In this document: one piece after another, positions 54,569-62,764 of the stretch
How positions within the stretch are numbered: position 1 is the first letter of the stretch
How the letters are laid out: each line of letters starts with the position of its first letter
Source of the DNA: Desulfuromonadales bacterium
Lineage (GTDB): Bacteria; Desulfobacterota; Desulfuromonadia; Desulfuromonadales; BM103
Direction of reading: 5' to 3'
DNA: 64,000 nucleotides
NCBI GenBank assembly: GCA_027065695.1
Contig: JAMONP010000052.1
Location: 62,001-126,000 of the forward strand
The notes under the pieces: model-generated
Told to the model about the DNA's origin: nothing
Database searches by the model: none
Seen by the model: only the letters and a program-made list of their open reading frames with translations
Made by a program: the position numbers and the translations under genes

Positions 54569-55933
54569 TCAGGACGACAAGGTGTCGTCGAATTCTTTTT
54601 TCAATTCGTCAAAGTAGAGCGCAAAGGCCGGTTGGTTGCGATGGGCGTTGCCACCGAGTTTAACGCCGATGCCCTTATCTAACGGCTGGATACTGACCCA
54701 GATACGTCGATGAGAGAAGAAGAAAGCACTACAGGAACCGAGCACGATCAGCAGGCAACCGAGCCAGACCACCCAGACCCCAGGGTCTTTAGCGACTTGC
54801 AGGCCGGTATAGTAACTTTGCTGAACATCGATCAGGCTGATGGCATAGGCACCACCGCGTTTTTCATCAAATTGCGGATAGTTCTTAAAAACAATAAACG
54901 GGGTGCCGTGGGCGTGGTCACCGCTATCGATATTAACCTGAGCTGCAGGGCCAAAGCTCTGGTAACTCTCGGCATAACCCATAGGAATCAGGTCAGAACC
55001 GCCCGGCAGCTTCAGGTGTTTGCCCTGCGCTCCTCTGACCGTCACCGTCTCACCGCTTTTACGATGTTTGACGCGGAACCGGTAGACCGGATCACCAGCC
55101 GGCCCATAACTTGATTGATAAAAAGTCAGGCCTTTATAGGAGAGAGGATCGTTGACTTCGATAGTCTTTTTCAGGATTTCCTTGCCATTCTCCAGCACCA
55201 CCAGGTCACTGGTAAAATCTTTCGGCCGGCTACCACCCTCGTAGTAGGTGACTTCAAAATCATCACAGCGCAGCTCAAAGCCAATCGGAATCGGCACCTG
55301 GCCGGCGCGCGACCAGACCTCGCTGATCGACTGACCTTCGACGATATTGACATAGGCCTTATAACCCCAGACATTGCCGATCATGGCACCGAGGAAGATA
55401 ATCAGGATCGAAGAGTGGGTGACATAAACGCTGAAACGGGACAGAGCACCCTTTTGCGAGAAAAGATAGATCTTGCCATCCTCTTCGGTAACCACCGGTG
55501 TCGCAAACTTATTGCCGAGCAGGGCAACGACTTTATCGCGCACACTCTCGACTGTCCCTGTTGTAACAACTTCGCCTTTATTTGGAAAGGTACGAAACAA
55601 GCCATCGTCAGCCACCAGGATCGGTTCGCGCACAATCTTGATGATGCGCGGCAGGCGCTTGATCGAACAGCAGATCAGGTTGACGGCAAAAAGCCCCATC
55701 AGCGATAAGAACCAATAGGAGTGGTACATGTCGAAAACCTGCAAAGCATCAAGAGCCTTGTAGGTCGACTCGCTCATACCGTAGCTCTGCATGTACTCCT
55801 GCGGAGACTTGTTCTGCTCAATGACCGTACCGATAATCGAGGTCGTCGCCAGCAGAATCAGGATAATAATCGCCAGTTTCAGGGAACAGAAAAAATCCCA
55901 CAGCTGGTCGGTGAAACTCTTTTCTTTACTCAA
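54569..55933 (-). CDS. resB: ResB-like cytochrome c biogenesis protein
   Basis: ResB is the partner of CcsA/ResC. The 454-residue protein has helices FFCSLKLAIIILILLATTSI and YWFLSLMGLFAVNLICCSI, a large periplasmic domain, and a helix near the C-terminus (WVVWLGCLLIVLGSCSAFFF). The start is a TTG at 55933 with AGGAGAAAATAAT upstream; the open frame reaches 56062 but that stretch lacks similarity to a ResB N-terminus. First gene of the electron-transfer operon. Confidence 0.9.
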   Translation of the reverse strand: MSKEKSFTDQLWDFFCSLKLAIIILILLATTSIIGTVIEQNKSPQEYMQSYGMSESTYKALDALQVFDMYHSYWFLSLMGLFAVNLICCSIKRLPRIIKIVREPILVADDGLFRTFPNKGEVVTTGTVESVRDKVVALLGNKFATPVVTEEDGKIYLFSQKGALSRFSVYVTHSSILIIFLGAMIGNVWGYKAYVNIVEGQSISEVWSRAGQVPIPIGFELRCDDFEVTYYEGGSRPKDFTSDLVVLENGKEILKKTIEVNDPLSYKGLTFYQSSYGPAGDPVYRFRVKHRKSGETVTVRGAQGKHLKLPGGSDLIPMGYAESYQSFGPAAQVNIDSGDHAHGTPFIVFKNYPQFDEKRGGAYAISLIDVQQSYYTGLQVAKDPGVWVVWLGCLLIVLGSCSAFFFSHRRIWVSIQPLDKGIGVKLGGNAHRNQPAFALYFDELKKEFDDTLSS

Positions 55934-55996
55934 ATTATTTTCTCCTGGAAGAGAGACAGAAGGGCCTGACCCATGCCCTCTAAAACTTAGACTGCC

Positions 55997-56026
55997 GTAC
56001 CATGAGCAAACATACTGCTCAGGTAC
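55997..56026 (-). promoter_or_regulatory. leader hairpin upstream of resB
   Basis: GTACC/GGTAC and TGAGCA/TGCTCA form an 11-bp stem with one bulged base, located between the likely promoter and the resB ribosome site. It is not followed by a T run, so control of RNA stability or folding is more likely than termination. Confidence 0.4.
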
Positions 56027-56043
56027 GACAGAAACTCTTACCA

Positions 56044-56072
56044 AATTAATATGATTTATCAACCACTGTCAA
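56044..56072 (-). promoter_or_regulatory. putative promoter of the resB operon
   Basis: On the minus strand TTGACA (56072-56067) is a perfect -35 box, with TTAATT (56049-56044) 17 bp downstream as a weak -10 box. The leader would be about 100 bases long before the resB TTG start. Confidence 0.5.
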
Positions 56073-56110
56073 GACAAGGTATGTCGAAAGTTATTCGTAC
56101 CTCCGATCCT

Positions 56111-56165
56111 CCTTGTTTACAGGGGGAAAGCGAGTATGAGTATAACGAGCAGGGGGGTGTTCTTA
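56111..56165 (-). repeat. family D repeat, copy 3 (inverted)
   Basis: It carries CTTGTTTACAGGGGGAAAGC and CGAGCAGGGGGGTGTTCTTA, the reverse complement of the other D copies. It overlaps the last two or three bases of purE at 56163. Confidence 0.7.
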
Positions 56166-56681
56166 ACTGAAATCCTGCGCGAGCCGCTTATCGAGAGCAG
56201 CGGCTTTAGCCTCAACACCCGCAGCCATGTCGGCTTTGAACTGCACCAGTTTTTTACTGAGTTCGACGTCATCAACAGCCAGCAGTTGCGCAGTAAAGAT
56301 GCCGGCATTACGTGCACCGGCCTTACCAATGGCCATAGTCGCCACCGGGATTCCGGCTGGCATCTGCACCATTGCCAGCAACGCATCCATGCCGTTAAGC
56401 GCAGTTGCATCGATCGGCACGGCAATAACCGGTAGAGTCGTTTCCGCAGCAACCACACCGGCAAGATGTGCCGCAGCCCCTGCTCCAGCAATCAGGACCT
56501 TTATCCCACGCTCTTGCGCACCGCGAACAAAGTTAGCAGTACGCTCCGGGGTGCGATGAGCACTAGAGACAGTCATCTCAAAAGGGATGCCGAAATGTTT
56601 AAGGGCAACAGCTGTTTCTTTCATAATCTCGTAATCATTGTCGCTTCCCATGAGGATGCCGACTAAAGGTGTTTCGTTCAT
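56163..56681 (-). CDS. purE: N5-carboxyaminoimidazole ribonucleotide mutase
   Basis: PurE catalyses the carboxylation-shift step to carboxyaminoimidazole ribonucleotide. The 172-residue product has VGILMGSDNDYEIMKETAVA, the substrate loop SSAHRTPERT, AGAGAAAHLAGVVAA and PIDATALNGMDALLAMVQMP. GAGGTTTAACTT precedes the ATG. Last of the purH-purD-purE run. Confidence 0.96.
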   Translation of the reverse strand: MNETPLVGILMGSDNDYEIMKETAVALKHFGIPFEMTVSSAHRTPERTANFVRGAQERGIKVLIAGAGAAAHLAGVVAAETTLPVIAVPIDATALNGMDALLAMVQMPAGIPVATMAIGKAGARNAGIFTAQLLAVDDVELSKKLVQFKADMAAGVEAKAAALDKRLAQDFS

Positions 56682-56787
56682 AAGTTAAACCTCAATGAAA
56701 GGTGAAAAGTGATTAACTGTTCAGCGTTACAGAAGGTTGTCTTTCCTTAGGGAGGCGGCCTGACAATCCATGACAGACTGCTTACGG

Positions 56788-58059
56788 TCATCGATTCAGG
56801 GCTTTACGTCCAATATCCTTGCGGAAATGTACGCCCGTCCAATTGATTTTATCAACAGCAGAGTAGGCATAATCAATCGCTTCTGCAACCGTGCTGCCGA
56901 GGCCGGTGACACCTAGGACACGACCACCGGTATTGACAATCTTGCCGTCTTTGAGGCTGGTGCCAGCATGGAAAACAACGACATCATCCATAACCAGGAC
57001 GTCTTCCAGCCCGGTGATTTCAAAGCCCTTCTTGTAGGAAGCCGGGTAACCGCCACTGACCATGACGACGCAGACAGCAGCCTTATCATGCCACTCAAAC
57101 GAATTCTGCTGTAAATTGCCACGGGCGCAGGCCTGCAGTACCGGCACAATATCCGACTTCATACGCATTAACAACGGTTGAGCTTCCGGATCACCAAAAC
57201 GGGCATTAAATTCCACCACCCGTGGCTTGCCATCCTTGATCATCAGACCAACATAGAGAATCCCGCTGTACGGACAGCCGTCACTGGCCATGCCGGCAAT
57301 AGTCGGTTTGACAATAGTTTCGACAATTTCATCATGGAGTGCGGTCGTCACTACCGGGGCCGGGGAATAGGCACCCATGCCGCCGGTATTTGGTCCTTCG
57401 TCGTTGTCGAAAGCCCGTTTATGGTCCTGCGATGAGGCCAACGGCAGGATGTTCTTGCCGTCGGTAAAAGCAAAGAAAGAGGCCTCTTCGCCATCCATGA
57501 ATTCCTCAATAACAACGCTCGTCCCAGCAGCTCCGAATACCTTGTCGAGCATTATGTCATCAATTGCAGTAATGGCCTGCTGCTCACTCATGGCGACAAT
57601 CACACCTTTACCAGCAGCTAGACCATCGGCCTTGACAACAATCGGTGCGCCCTGCTCCCTGATATAGGCAACAGCGGCATCACGATCTGTAAAGGTCTGA
57701 TAAGCAGCGGTCGGGATAGCGTACTTGGCCATCAGATCTTTGGAAAAGCTCTTACTGCCCTCAATGCAAGCCGCCGCCTGATTCGGACCGAAGATCTCCA
57801 GCCCAGCCTCCTGAAAGCGGTCAACTATACCCATAGTTAAAGGCACTTCCGGACCGACTACGGTCAGGTCAATCTTCTCGGCTTTGGCAAAGTCAAGCAA
57901 AGCCTCGATATCATCAGCAGGAATATGGACGCAGTCCGCCAAGCCTGCAATCCCCGGATTACCCGGAGCACAGTAAATTGTATCGACCAGAGGCGATTGC
58001 GCGATCTTCCATACCAGCGTATGTTCGCGACCACCACCACCGACAACGAGTATTTTCAT
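56788..58059 (-). CDS. purD: phosphoribosylamine-glycine ligase
   Basis: PurD is an ATP-grasp ligase that forms glycinamide ribonucleotide. The 423-residue product starts MKILVVGGGGREHTLVWKIA, with VVGPEVPLTMGIVDRFQEAG, the ATP-grasp VVKADGLAAGKGVIVAMSEQ, EGPNTGGMGAYSPAPVV and FNARFGDPEAQPLLMRM. AAGGAGAAGGC precedes the ATG. A family C repeat lies in the gap to purH. Confidence 0.97.
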   Translation of the reverse strand: MKILVVGGGGREHTLVWKIAQSPLVDTIYCAPGNPGIAGLADCVHIPADDIEALLDFAKAEKIDLTVVGPEVPLTMGIVDRFQEAGLEIFGPNQAAACIEGSKSFSKDLMAKYAIPTAAYQTFTDRDAAVAYIREQGAPIVVKADGLAAGKGVIVAMSEQQAITAIDDIMLDKVFGAAGTSVVIEEFMDGEEASFFAFTDGKNILPLASSQDHKRAFDNDEGPNTGGMGAYSPAPVVTTALHDEIVETIVKPTIAGMASDGCPYSGILYVGLMIKDGKPRVVEFNARFGDPEAQPLLMRMKSDIVPVLQACARGNLQQNSFEWHDKAAVCVVMVSGGYPASYKKGFEITGLEDVLVMDDVVVFHAGTSLKDGKIVNTGGRVLGVTGLGSTVAEAIDYAYSAVDKINWTGVHFRKDIGRKALNR

Positions 58060-58111
58060 GCCTTCTCCTTAATGATCTCCACAACTAAAAAACACGAACA
58101 GAACCTTTATT

Positions 58112-58210
58112 TAGCCGCGGTCAGAATCTGCCAAGGTCTGTGTTTAAAGCAAAAGACCACAAGATTGTGTCTTTAGCCCTTACAGATTTTCACAGATTTT
58201 AACCGCGGCT
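58112..58210. repeat. family C repeat, reverse-oriented copy
   Basis: Outer ends TAGCCGCGGTCAGAATCTG and ATTTTAACCGCGGCTA are as usual, but the middle (CAAGGTCTGTGTTTAAAGC ... CTTTAGCCCTTACAGATTTT) reads in the opposite sense from most copies. It occupies the purD-purH gap. Confidence 0.75.
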
Positions 58211-58244
58211 AATTTGCCTTTGACCTTTGCCTTTTGACCGGTCA

Positions 58245-59810
58245 TCAATGCCGGAAATGCCGCATGCTGGTGAAGACCATCGCCATATCATGCTCATCAG
58301 CAGCAGCAATGACTTCCTCATCACGGATTGAGCCACCGGGTTGAATAACCGCACTGATACCCACAGCAGCAGCATTATCGATGCCATCACGGAAGGGGAA
58401 AAAGGCGTCGGAGGCCATAACCGCGCCTTTGACTTCGAGACCGGCGTGCTCAGCTTTGATTGCCGCGATGCGTGCCGAGTTAACCCGACTCATCTGGCCG
58501 GCACCAACACCAACGGTCATGCCGTCTTTACCATAAACGATAGCGTTTGATTTGACAAACTTGGACACCCGCCAGGTGAAGAGCAGATCTTTCATCTCTG
58601 CTGCAGTCGGTTGACGTTTGCTGACCACCTTTAACTCGGCAGTCAGAACCAGATCGGCCTCTTGCACCAGCAGGCCGCCGTTGACTCTCTTCATGTCAAG
58701 TCGAGCAGCCGACTGTTCCGGCCATTCACCACATTCGAGCAGGCGGACATTCTTCTTGGTGGCAACTACAGCAACCGCTTCGTCAGTCACCTTAGGAGCT
58801 ATGATCACCTCGACAAACTGTTTCTCGGCAATCGCCTGAGCAGTAGCCGCATCAAGCTCACGGTTGAAGGCGATAATGCCACCGAAAGCTGATTCGGTGT
58901 CAGTGCTGAAAGCACGCTGATAAGCATCAAGCAACGTCTCGCCGTAAGCTACACCGCAAGGGTTGGCATGCTTGACGATGACGCAGGCCGGGCCCTCATT
59001 GAACTGCTTGATACACTCCAGGGCGGCATCGGTGTCGGCAATATTGTTGTAGGAGAGTTTTTTGCCCTGCAACTGTTTCGCGGTTGCCAGGGAAACCTCG
59101 GCAATATCGCTTTCAACGTAGAAGGCCGCCTTCTGGTGCGGGTTCTCACCATAGCGCATAATCTCGGTACGCTGGTACTGGAAAGTCAAAGCACTTGGGA
59201 AGTTGGCGCTTTCTGCATCTATTTTACGACCCAGCCAGTTGGAAATAGCGGCATCGTAAGCCGAGGTCCGCTGGTAAACCTTGAGGGCTAGACGAAAGTT
59301 GGTTTCACAGGAGACGTCACCAGCGTTGGCTTGCATTTCATCGAGAACCACAGCGTAATCAGCCGGATCAATGACCACCGTCACCGACTGGTTGTTTTTA
59401 GCCGCACTGCGCAGCATAGTTGGCCCACCTATATCGATATTTTCGATGGCATCCTCAAGGGTGCAATCGGCATTGGCCACGGTTGCCTCGAAAGGATAGA
59501 GATTGACCACCACCATATCGATCGGCGTAATGTCATGTTCTGCCATTTTGGCGACATGGGCCGGGTTGTCGCGCAGGCCAAGCAAACCGCCGTGAATTTT
59601 CGGGTGCAGAGTCTTGACACGGCCATCGAGCATTTCCGGATAACCAGTATGTTCGGAGACATCTTTCACTTCAAGCCCGGCTTCACGCATCATACTGGCG
59701 GTGCCGCCGGTGGAAAGGATTTCTACGCCGTACTTACTTAGCTCTTTGGCAAAATCGACGATGCCAGTTTTGTCGGAAACACTGATTAGTGCGCGTTTGA
59801 TGACAGCCAT
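58245..59810 (-). CDS. purH: bifunctional AICAR formyltransferase / IMP cyclohydrolase
   Basis: PurH carries out the last two steps of IMP synthesis. The N-terminal cyclohydrolase domain begins [20 protein letters not shown], with [16 protein letters not shown] and [17 protein letters not shown]. The C-terminal formyltransferase has [48 protein letters not shown] and [15 protein letters not shown]. The start at 59810 has AGAGGTTTTACT upstream; the frame extends to 59849. 521 residues is full length. Confidence 0.97.
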   Translation of the reverse strand: MAVIKRALISVSDKTGIVDFAKELSKYGVEILSTGGTASMMREAGLEVKDVSEHTGYPEMLDGRVKTLHPKIHGGLLGLRDNPAHVAKMAEHDITPIDMVVVNLYPFEATVANADCTLEDAIENIDIGGPTMLRSAAKNNQSVTVVIDPADYAVVLDEMQANAGDVSCETNFRLALKVYQRTSAYDAAISNWLGRKIDAESANFPSALTFQYQRTEIMRYGENPHQKAAFYVESDIAEVSLATAKQLQGKKLSYNNIADTDAALECIKQFNEGPACVIVKHANPCGVAYGETLLDAYQRAFSTDTESAFGGIIAFNRELDAATAQAIAEKQFVEVIIAPKVTDEAVAVVATKKNVRLLECGEWPEQSAARLDMKRVNGGLLVQEADLVLTAELKVVSKRQPTAAEMKDLLFTWRVSKFVKSNAIVYGKDGMTVGVGAGQMSRVNSARIAAIKAEHAGLEVKGAVMASDAFFPFRDGIDNAAAVGISAVIQPGGSIRDEEVIAAADEHDMAMVFTSMRHFRH

Positions 59811-59860
59811 AGTAAAACCTCTGTTGAAATGTTGATTAGATAAAACCAAAAACCTTTATT

Positions 59861-59960
59861 TAGCCGCGGTGAAAATCTGTGGAAATCTGTAAGGGCAAAG
59901 ACACAATCTTGAGGTCTTTATGCTTTAAACACAGACCTTGACAGATTTTCACCGCGGCTA
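59861..59960. repeat. family C repeat, standard copy
   Basis: A complete unit with arms TAGCCGCGGTGAAAATCTGT and ACAGATTTTCACCGCGGCTA, which are perfectly inverted over 20 bases. It fills the purH-RACo-like gap. Confidence 0.85.
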
Positions 59961-59974
59961 ACTATGCTTTTGAC

Positions 59975-61198
59975 CTAAAATTCTAGAGACGCCATAAAAA
60001 GCCTTTCGAAAGCCGGGGTACCAGAGAGCGGAAAAGGCTGAATCGTGTTTAGCAGATCAGCCAATCGCCGTTGACCATCGGCAGCGGTCAAATAGCTCTG
60101 CAAGCCCGCCAGCACTCCGTTTACGATAAAAGAGGTTTTATCTAACATGGGCTCAGGCAGCAAGGCAACCCTTTTCAGAACCTCGACAGGCAAAGCCGTT
60201 CCTAGGGCTCCTGTCACCAGTACTTGTGACACGTTTTCAGGGCTAAAGCCGCCTCGCTCGAGAAGGACCTGAACCCCGGACTGTACCGCACCTTTGGCCA
60301 ACTGGAAGTTGCGCAAATCTTCCTGCGTCAAGAGCAGTTCACTCGCAGCGCTGCGATGAAAGCGAAGCGCCCATGAACCATCCCTCTCGACCAGGTAATG
60401 TTCCAGGTTGGTCTCAACTTCATCTGCGGAAAGAATGCGTCCGCTAGCATCGATCAAGCCACCTTGGCGTGCCACGGCAACTAGTGCAGCCAGACCACTG
60501 CCGCATAAACCGCGTGGCTGCCCTCCTCCAGCAACAGTTAGTTGCAGGCGATCTCCATGCAGTTGAACATCGGTGACGGCACCATCAACAAGAACCATTC
60601 CGGTGTCGATGTTGCCACCTTCAAATGCCGGCCCGGCCGCAGCAGAGGTCACCCACCAGCAGCTGCCATCCCAAAGCGCCAGTTCAGCATTGGTACCGAT
60701 ATCGATCAGAAGAGTTCCCGGCTGAACATCCAACAGGTCAAGCAAACAGGCAACCAGATCACCACCGACGAAGCCCGAGATCAAGGGGAAAACATACAGT
60801 GGCACCGCAAGACCGAGATCTATTTCGCTGACAGGGATACAAAGCAGCTCTTTATAAGGGGGCTTGTGTGGTGGAAAGAGTAAGGATGAGACAGGCAGGT
60901 TGCACAGCAGGCAGGACATCCCGGGGTTGCCGGCAACAGCGATAGAGACAATATCATCAGAGATGCAATCAGCCTTACCAACAAGCTCTGCGACCAAAGA
61001 GCGCAGTCCAATGACAAGCAGCGCTTGCAGTTCTTCGCCAGCGCCATCATGAGCCTGCTGTAGACGCATCAGGATATCAGCGCCATATTGATGCTGAGGA
61101 TTGACGATCTGCCTCTCAAGCAACACGTCACCATTTGGGCCAAGCAATCTTCCGGCCAGAGTAGTGGTGCCTAGGTCGAGAGCGATATGTCGATTCAT
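59975..61198 (-). CDS. RACo-like ASKHA-domain ATPase (DUF4445), without ferredoxin domain
   Basis: RACo proteins use ATP to reductively reactivate corrinoid cofactors of methyltransferase systems. Here only the ATPase part is present (407 residues): ALDLGTTTLAGRLLGPNG, PGMSCLLCNLPVSSL, LLIDIGTNAELALWDG, SAAAGPAFEGGNIDTGM, GLCGSGLAALVAVA and LVTGALGTALP. The usual N-terminal [2Fe-2S] domain and its cysteines are absent. I start at 61198 (MNRHIALDLG); the frame reaches 61243 and neither start has a clear ribosome site. The next gene upstream is alr, then CooT on the other strand. Substrate protein unknown. Confidence 0.78.
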   Translation of the reverse strand: MNRHIALDLGTTTLAGRLLGPNGDVLLERQIVNPQHQYGADILMRLQQAHDGAGEELQALLVIGLRSLVAELVGKADCISDDIVSIAVAGNPGMSCLLCNLPVSSLLFPPHKPPYKELLCIPVSEIDLGLAVPLYVFPLISGFVGGDLVACLLDLLDVQPGTLLIDIGTNAELALWDGSCWWVTSAAAGPAFEGGNIDTGMVLVDGAVTDVQLHGDRLQLTVAGGGQPRGLCGSGLAALVAVARQGGLIDASGRILSADEVETNLEHYLVERDGSWALRFHRSAASELLLTQEDLRNFQLAKGAVQSGVQVLLERGGFSPENVSQVLVTGALGTALPVEVLKRVALLPEPMLDKTSFIVNGVLAGLQSYLTAADGQRRLADLLNTIQPFPLSGTPAFERLFMASLEF

Positions 61199-61231
61199 TG
61201 AGGACTTTTTCATCTCAGGAGATCGGGGGTT

Positions 61232-61290
61232 AAGAACACCCACCTGCTCGTTATAATCGCTTCACCCCTGTAAACAGTGGGCTTGAGTGG
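61232..61290 (+). repeat. family D repeat, copy 4
   Basis: AACACCCACCTGCTCG, TTATAATCGCTTCACCCCTG and AAACAGTGGGCTTGAG match the other D copies with some drift. It covers the last ~10 codons of alr. Confidence 0.65.
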
Positions 61291-62413
61291 GGCCATTAAC
61301 AAAAACTCGCGGCACTCGCTTGCTGATGTTGCAAAACACTTCATAGGTGATGGAACCAACTTTATCGGCCCATTCTTCGGCGGTAATAATTTCATCACCA
61401 TCACGGCCGAGTAAAGTGACATCATCACCGATCTGGACATCGGCAAGATCGGTCACATCAATCAGAATCCAGTCCATGCAGACTGTTCCGGCAACAGGAA
61501 ACCGTTGGCCGTGGATCAGAACTTCGCCACAATTCGTCAGCAAGCGATTGTAACCATCAGCATAGCCGACCGGAATCGCAGCCACCTTTGAATCTCTCGA
61601 AGTCACAAAGCGATGGCCATAGGAGATACCTTCTCCAGCAGGGAGTTCCTTGAGTTGTGCCACTTGACTCACAAAGCGCATGACTGGCTGTTGGCTGAAC
61701 GAAGGGTCAAAAGGACCGCCGGTCAAACCGCCATACAAAGAGATCCCCGGCCGAACCATGTTGCATCCGGTCAATTTGCGGCTGTAGATACCGGCACTGT
61801 TGGCAATGTGACGATAACAGGGGGTGAATCCGAAACTCTCAACCTTATCAACCACTCCGGCGAACGCTTGATACTGCAGTCCGGTCAATGATCGCTCAGG
61901 TTCATCAGCCACAGCAAGGTGACTCATGAGACCGGTCATATTTAGATTCTTCAGACTTTTCAGGACAGGCAGCACCTCATCAAGCAGTTTGACTCGAAAA
62001 CCCAGCCGTCCCATCCCTGTGTCAACCTTAAGATGATAATCGATAGTTCGTCCGGCCTCACTCGCGGCACGGTCTAATTGATGAGCGCAGGTCAAATCAT
62101 AGAGCACCGGTGTTAACTGATGTTGCAGGACTTCCACCTCCTGTCCATGGAAAACACTGCCCAGGATTATAATCGGCTGCTTAATTCCCAGCCTACGCAA
62201 CTCCACACCTTCTTCAAGCAGAGCGACACCGAAGAGGTCGGCACCAGCAGCAGCAAGAATCGGAGCGACATGACTGACACCATGACCATAAGCATTTGCC
62301 TTGACCACAGCCAATACATCGCAATCTGCACCGACGGTGCGTTGGATTTCCAGAAAATTATGCCGGAGAGCGACAAGATCGATTTCAACCCGGGTCGGGC
62401 GGGGTACAAGCAT
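61262..62413 (-). CDS. alr: alanine racemase
   Basis: Alr supplies D-alanine for peptidoglycan. The PLP lysine lies in AVVKANAYGHG (about residue 39). Other landmarks are YHLKVDTGMGRLGFR, LTGLMSHLAVADEPERS, MVRPGISLYGG, ISYGHRFVT, VAAIPVGYADGYNR and CMDWILIDVTDL. The 383-residue length is normal. GGAGATTTCT precedes the ATG. The last ~10 residues (GPTQAHCLQG) are read from a family D repeat. Confidence 0.96.
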   Translation of the reverse strand: MLVPRPTRVEIDLVALRHNFLEIQRTVGADCDVLAVVKANAYGHGVSHVAPILAAAGADLFGVALLEEGVELRRLGIKQPIIILGSVFHGQEVEVLQHQLTPVLYDLTCAHQLDRAASEAGRTIDYHLKVDTGMGRLGFRVKLLDEVLPVLKSLKNLNMTGLMSHLAVADEPERSLTGLQYQAFAGVVDKVESFGFTPCYRHIANSAGIYSRKLTGCNMVRPGISLYGGLTGGPFDPSFSQQPVMRFVSQVAQLKELPAGEGISYGHRFVTSRDSKVAAIPVGYADGYNRLLTNCGEVLIHGQRFPVAGTVCMDWILIDVTDLADVQIGDDVTLLGRDGDEIITAEEWADKVGSITYEVFCNISKRVPRVFVNGPTQAHCLQG

Positions 62414-62545
62414 AGAAATCTCCGCTAAGATTGAAGAGGATCGACATTAAAACATGTGGCTTTGCAGAGTGTAAAGACGTTTAAGAAGTTGACAGTCACT
62501 CATGCAATATTCTACGCTGGTGAGATCAAAATGAGAGGTTCTACT

Positions 62546-62731
62546 ATGTGTCTGAATGATGGTCATTTTCTCCTGGTTCAGGATGATCTGGAAACTGCCT
62601 TGGAAGATGTCGCTTCGTTGCTGGTCATGAACAAGAAACTACGCTTGATCGATGTTTTCGGCAAGCACCGTGACATCGATGCTACCATCCAGGAAATCGA
62701 CTTACTAAATAGTCGGATCGTCCTGGTTTGA
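62546..62731 (+). CDS. CooT-like nickel-binding protein
   Basis: The 61-residue product begins MCLNDGHFLLVQDDLETALE and ends with IQEIDLLNSRIVLV. A Cys at position 2, a central KLRLIDVFGKHRDI and the I-V-L end match the CooT family of small nickel-binding proteins linked to CO dehydrogenase. GAGAGG and seven bases precede this ATG; upstream in-frame starts have no site. It lies between alr and thiED, on the opposite strand from the RACo-like gene. No cooS is visible. Confidence 0.7.
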   Translation: MCLNDGHFLLVQDDLETALEDVASLLVMNKKLRLIDVFGKHRDIDATIQEIDLLNSRIVLV

Positions 62732-62764
62732 TCCCACGCAGAAAGCAGCAAGGAAGCAACAAAG

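Noticed and set aside
53370-56110. Possible GEMM (c-di-GMP or cGAMP) riboswitch near the cytochrome locus
   Set aside because: I read both leaders on the minus strand and saw no conserved core; only simple stems are present.
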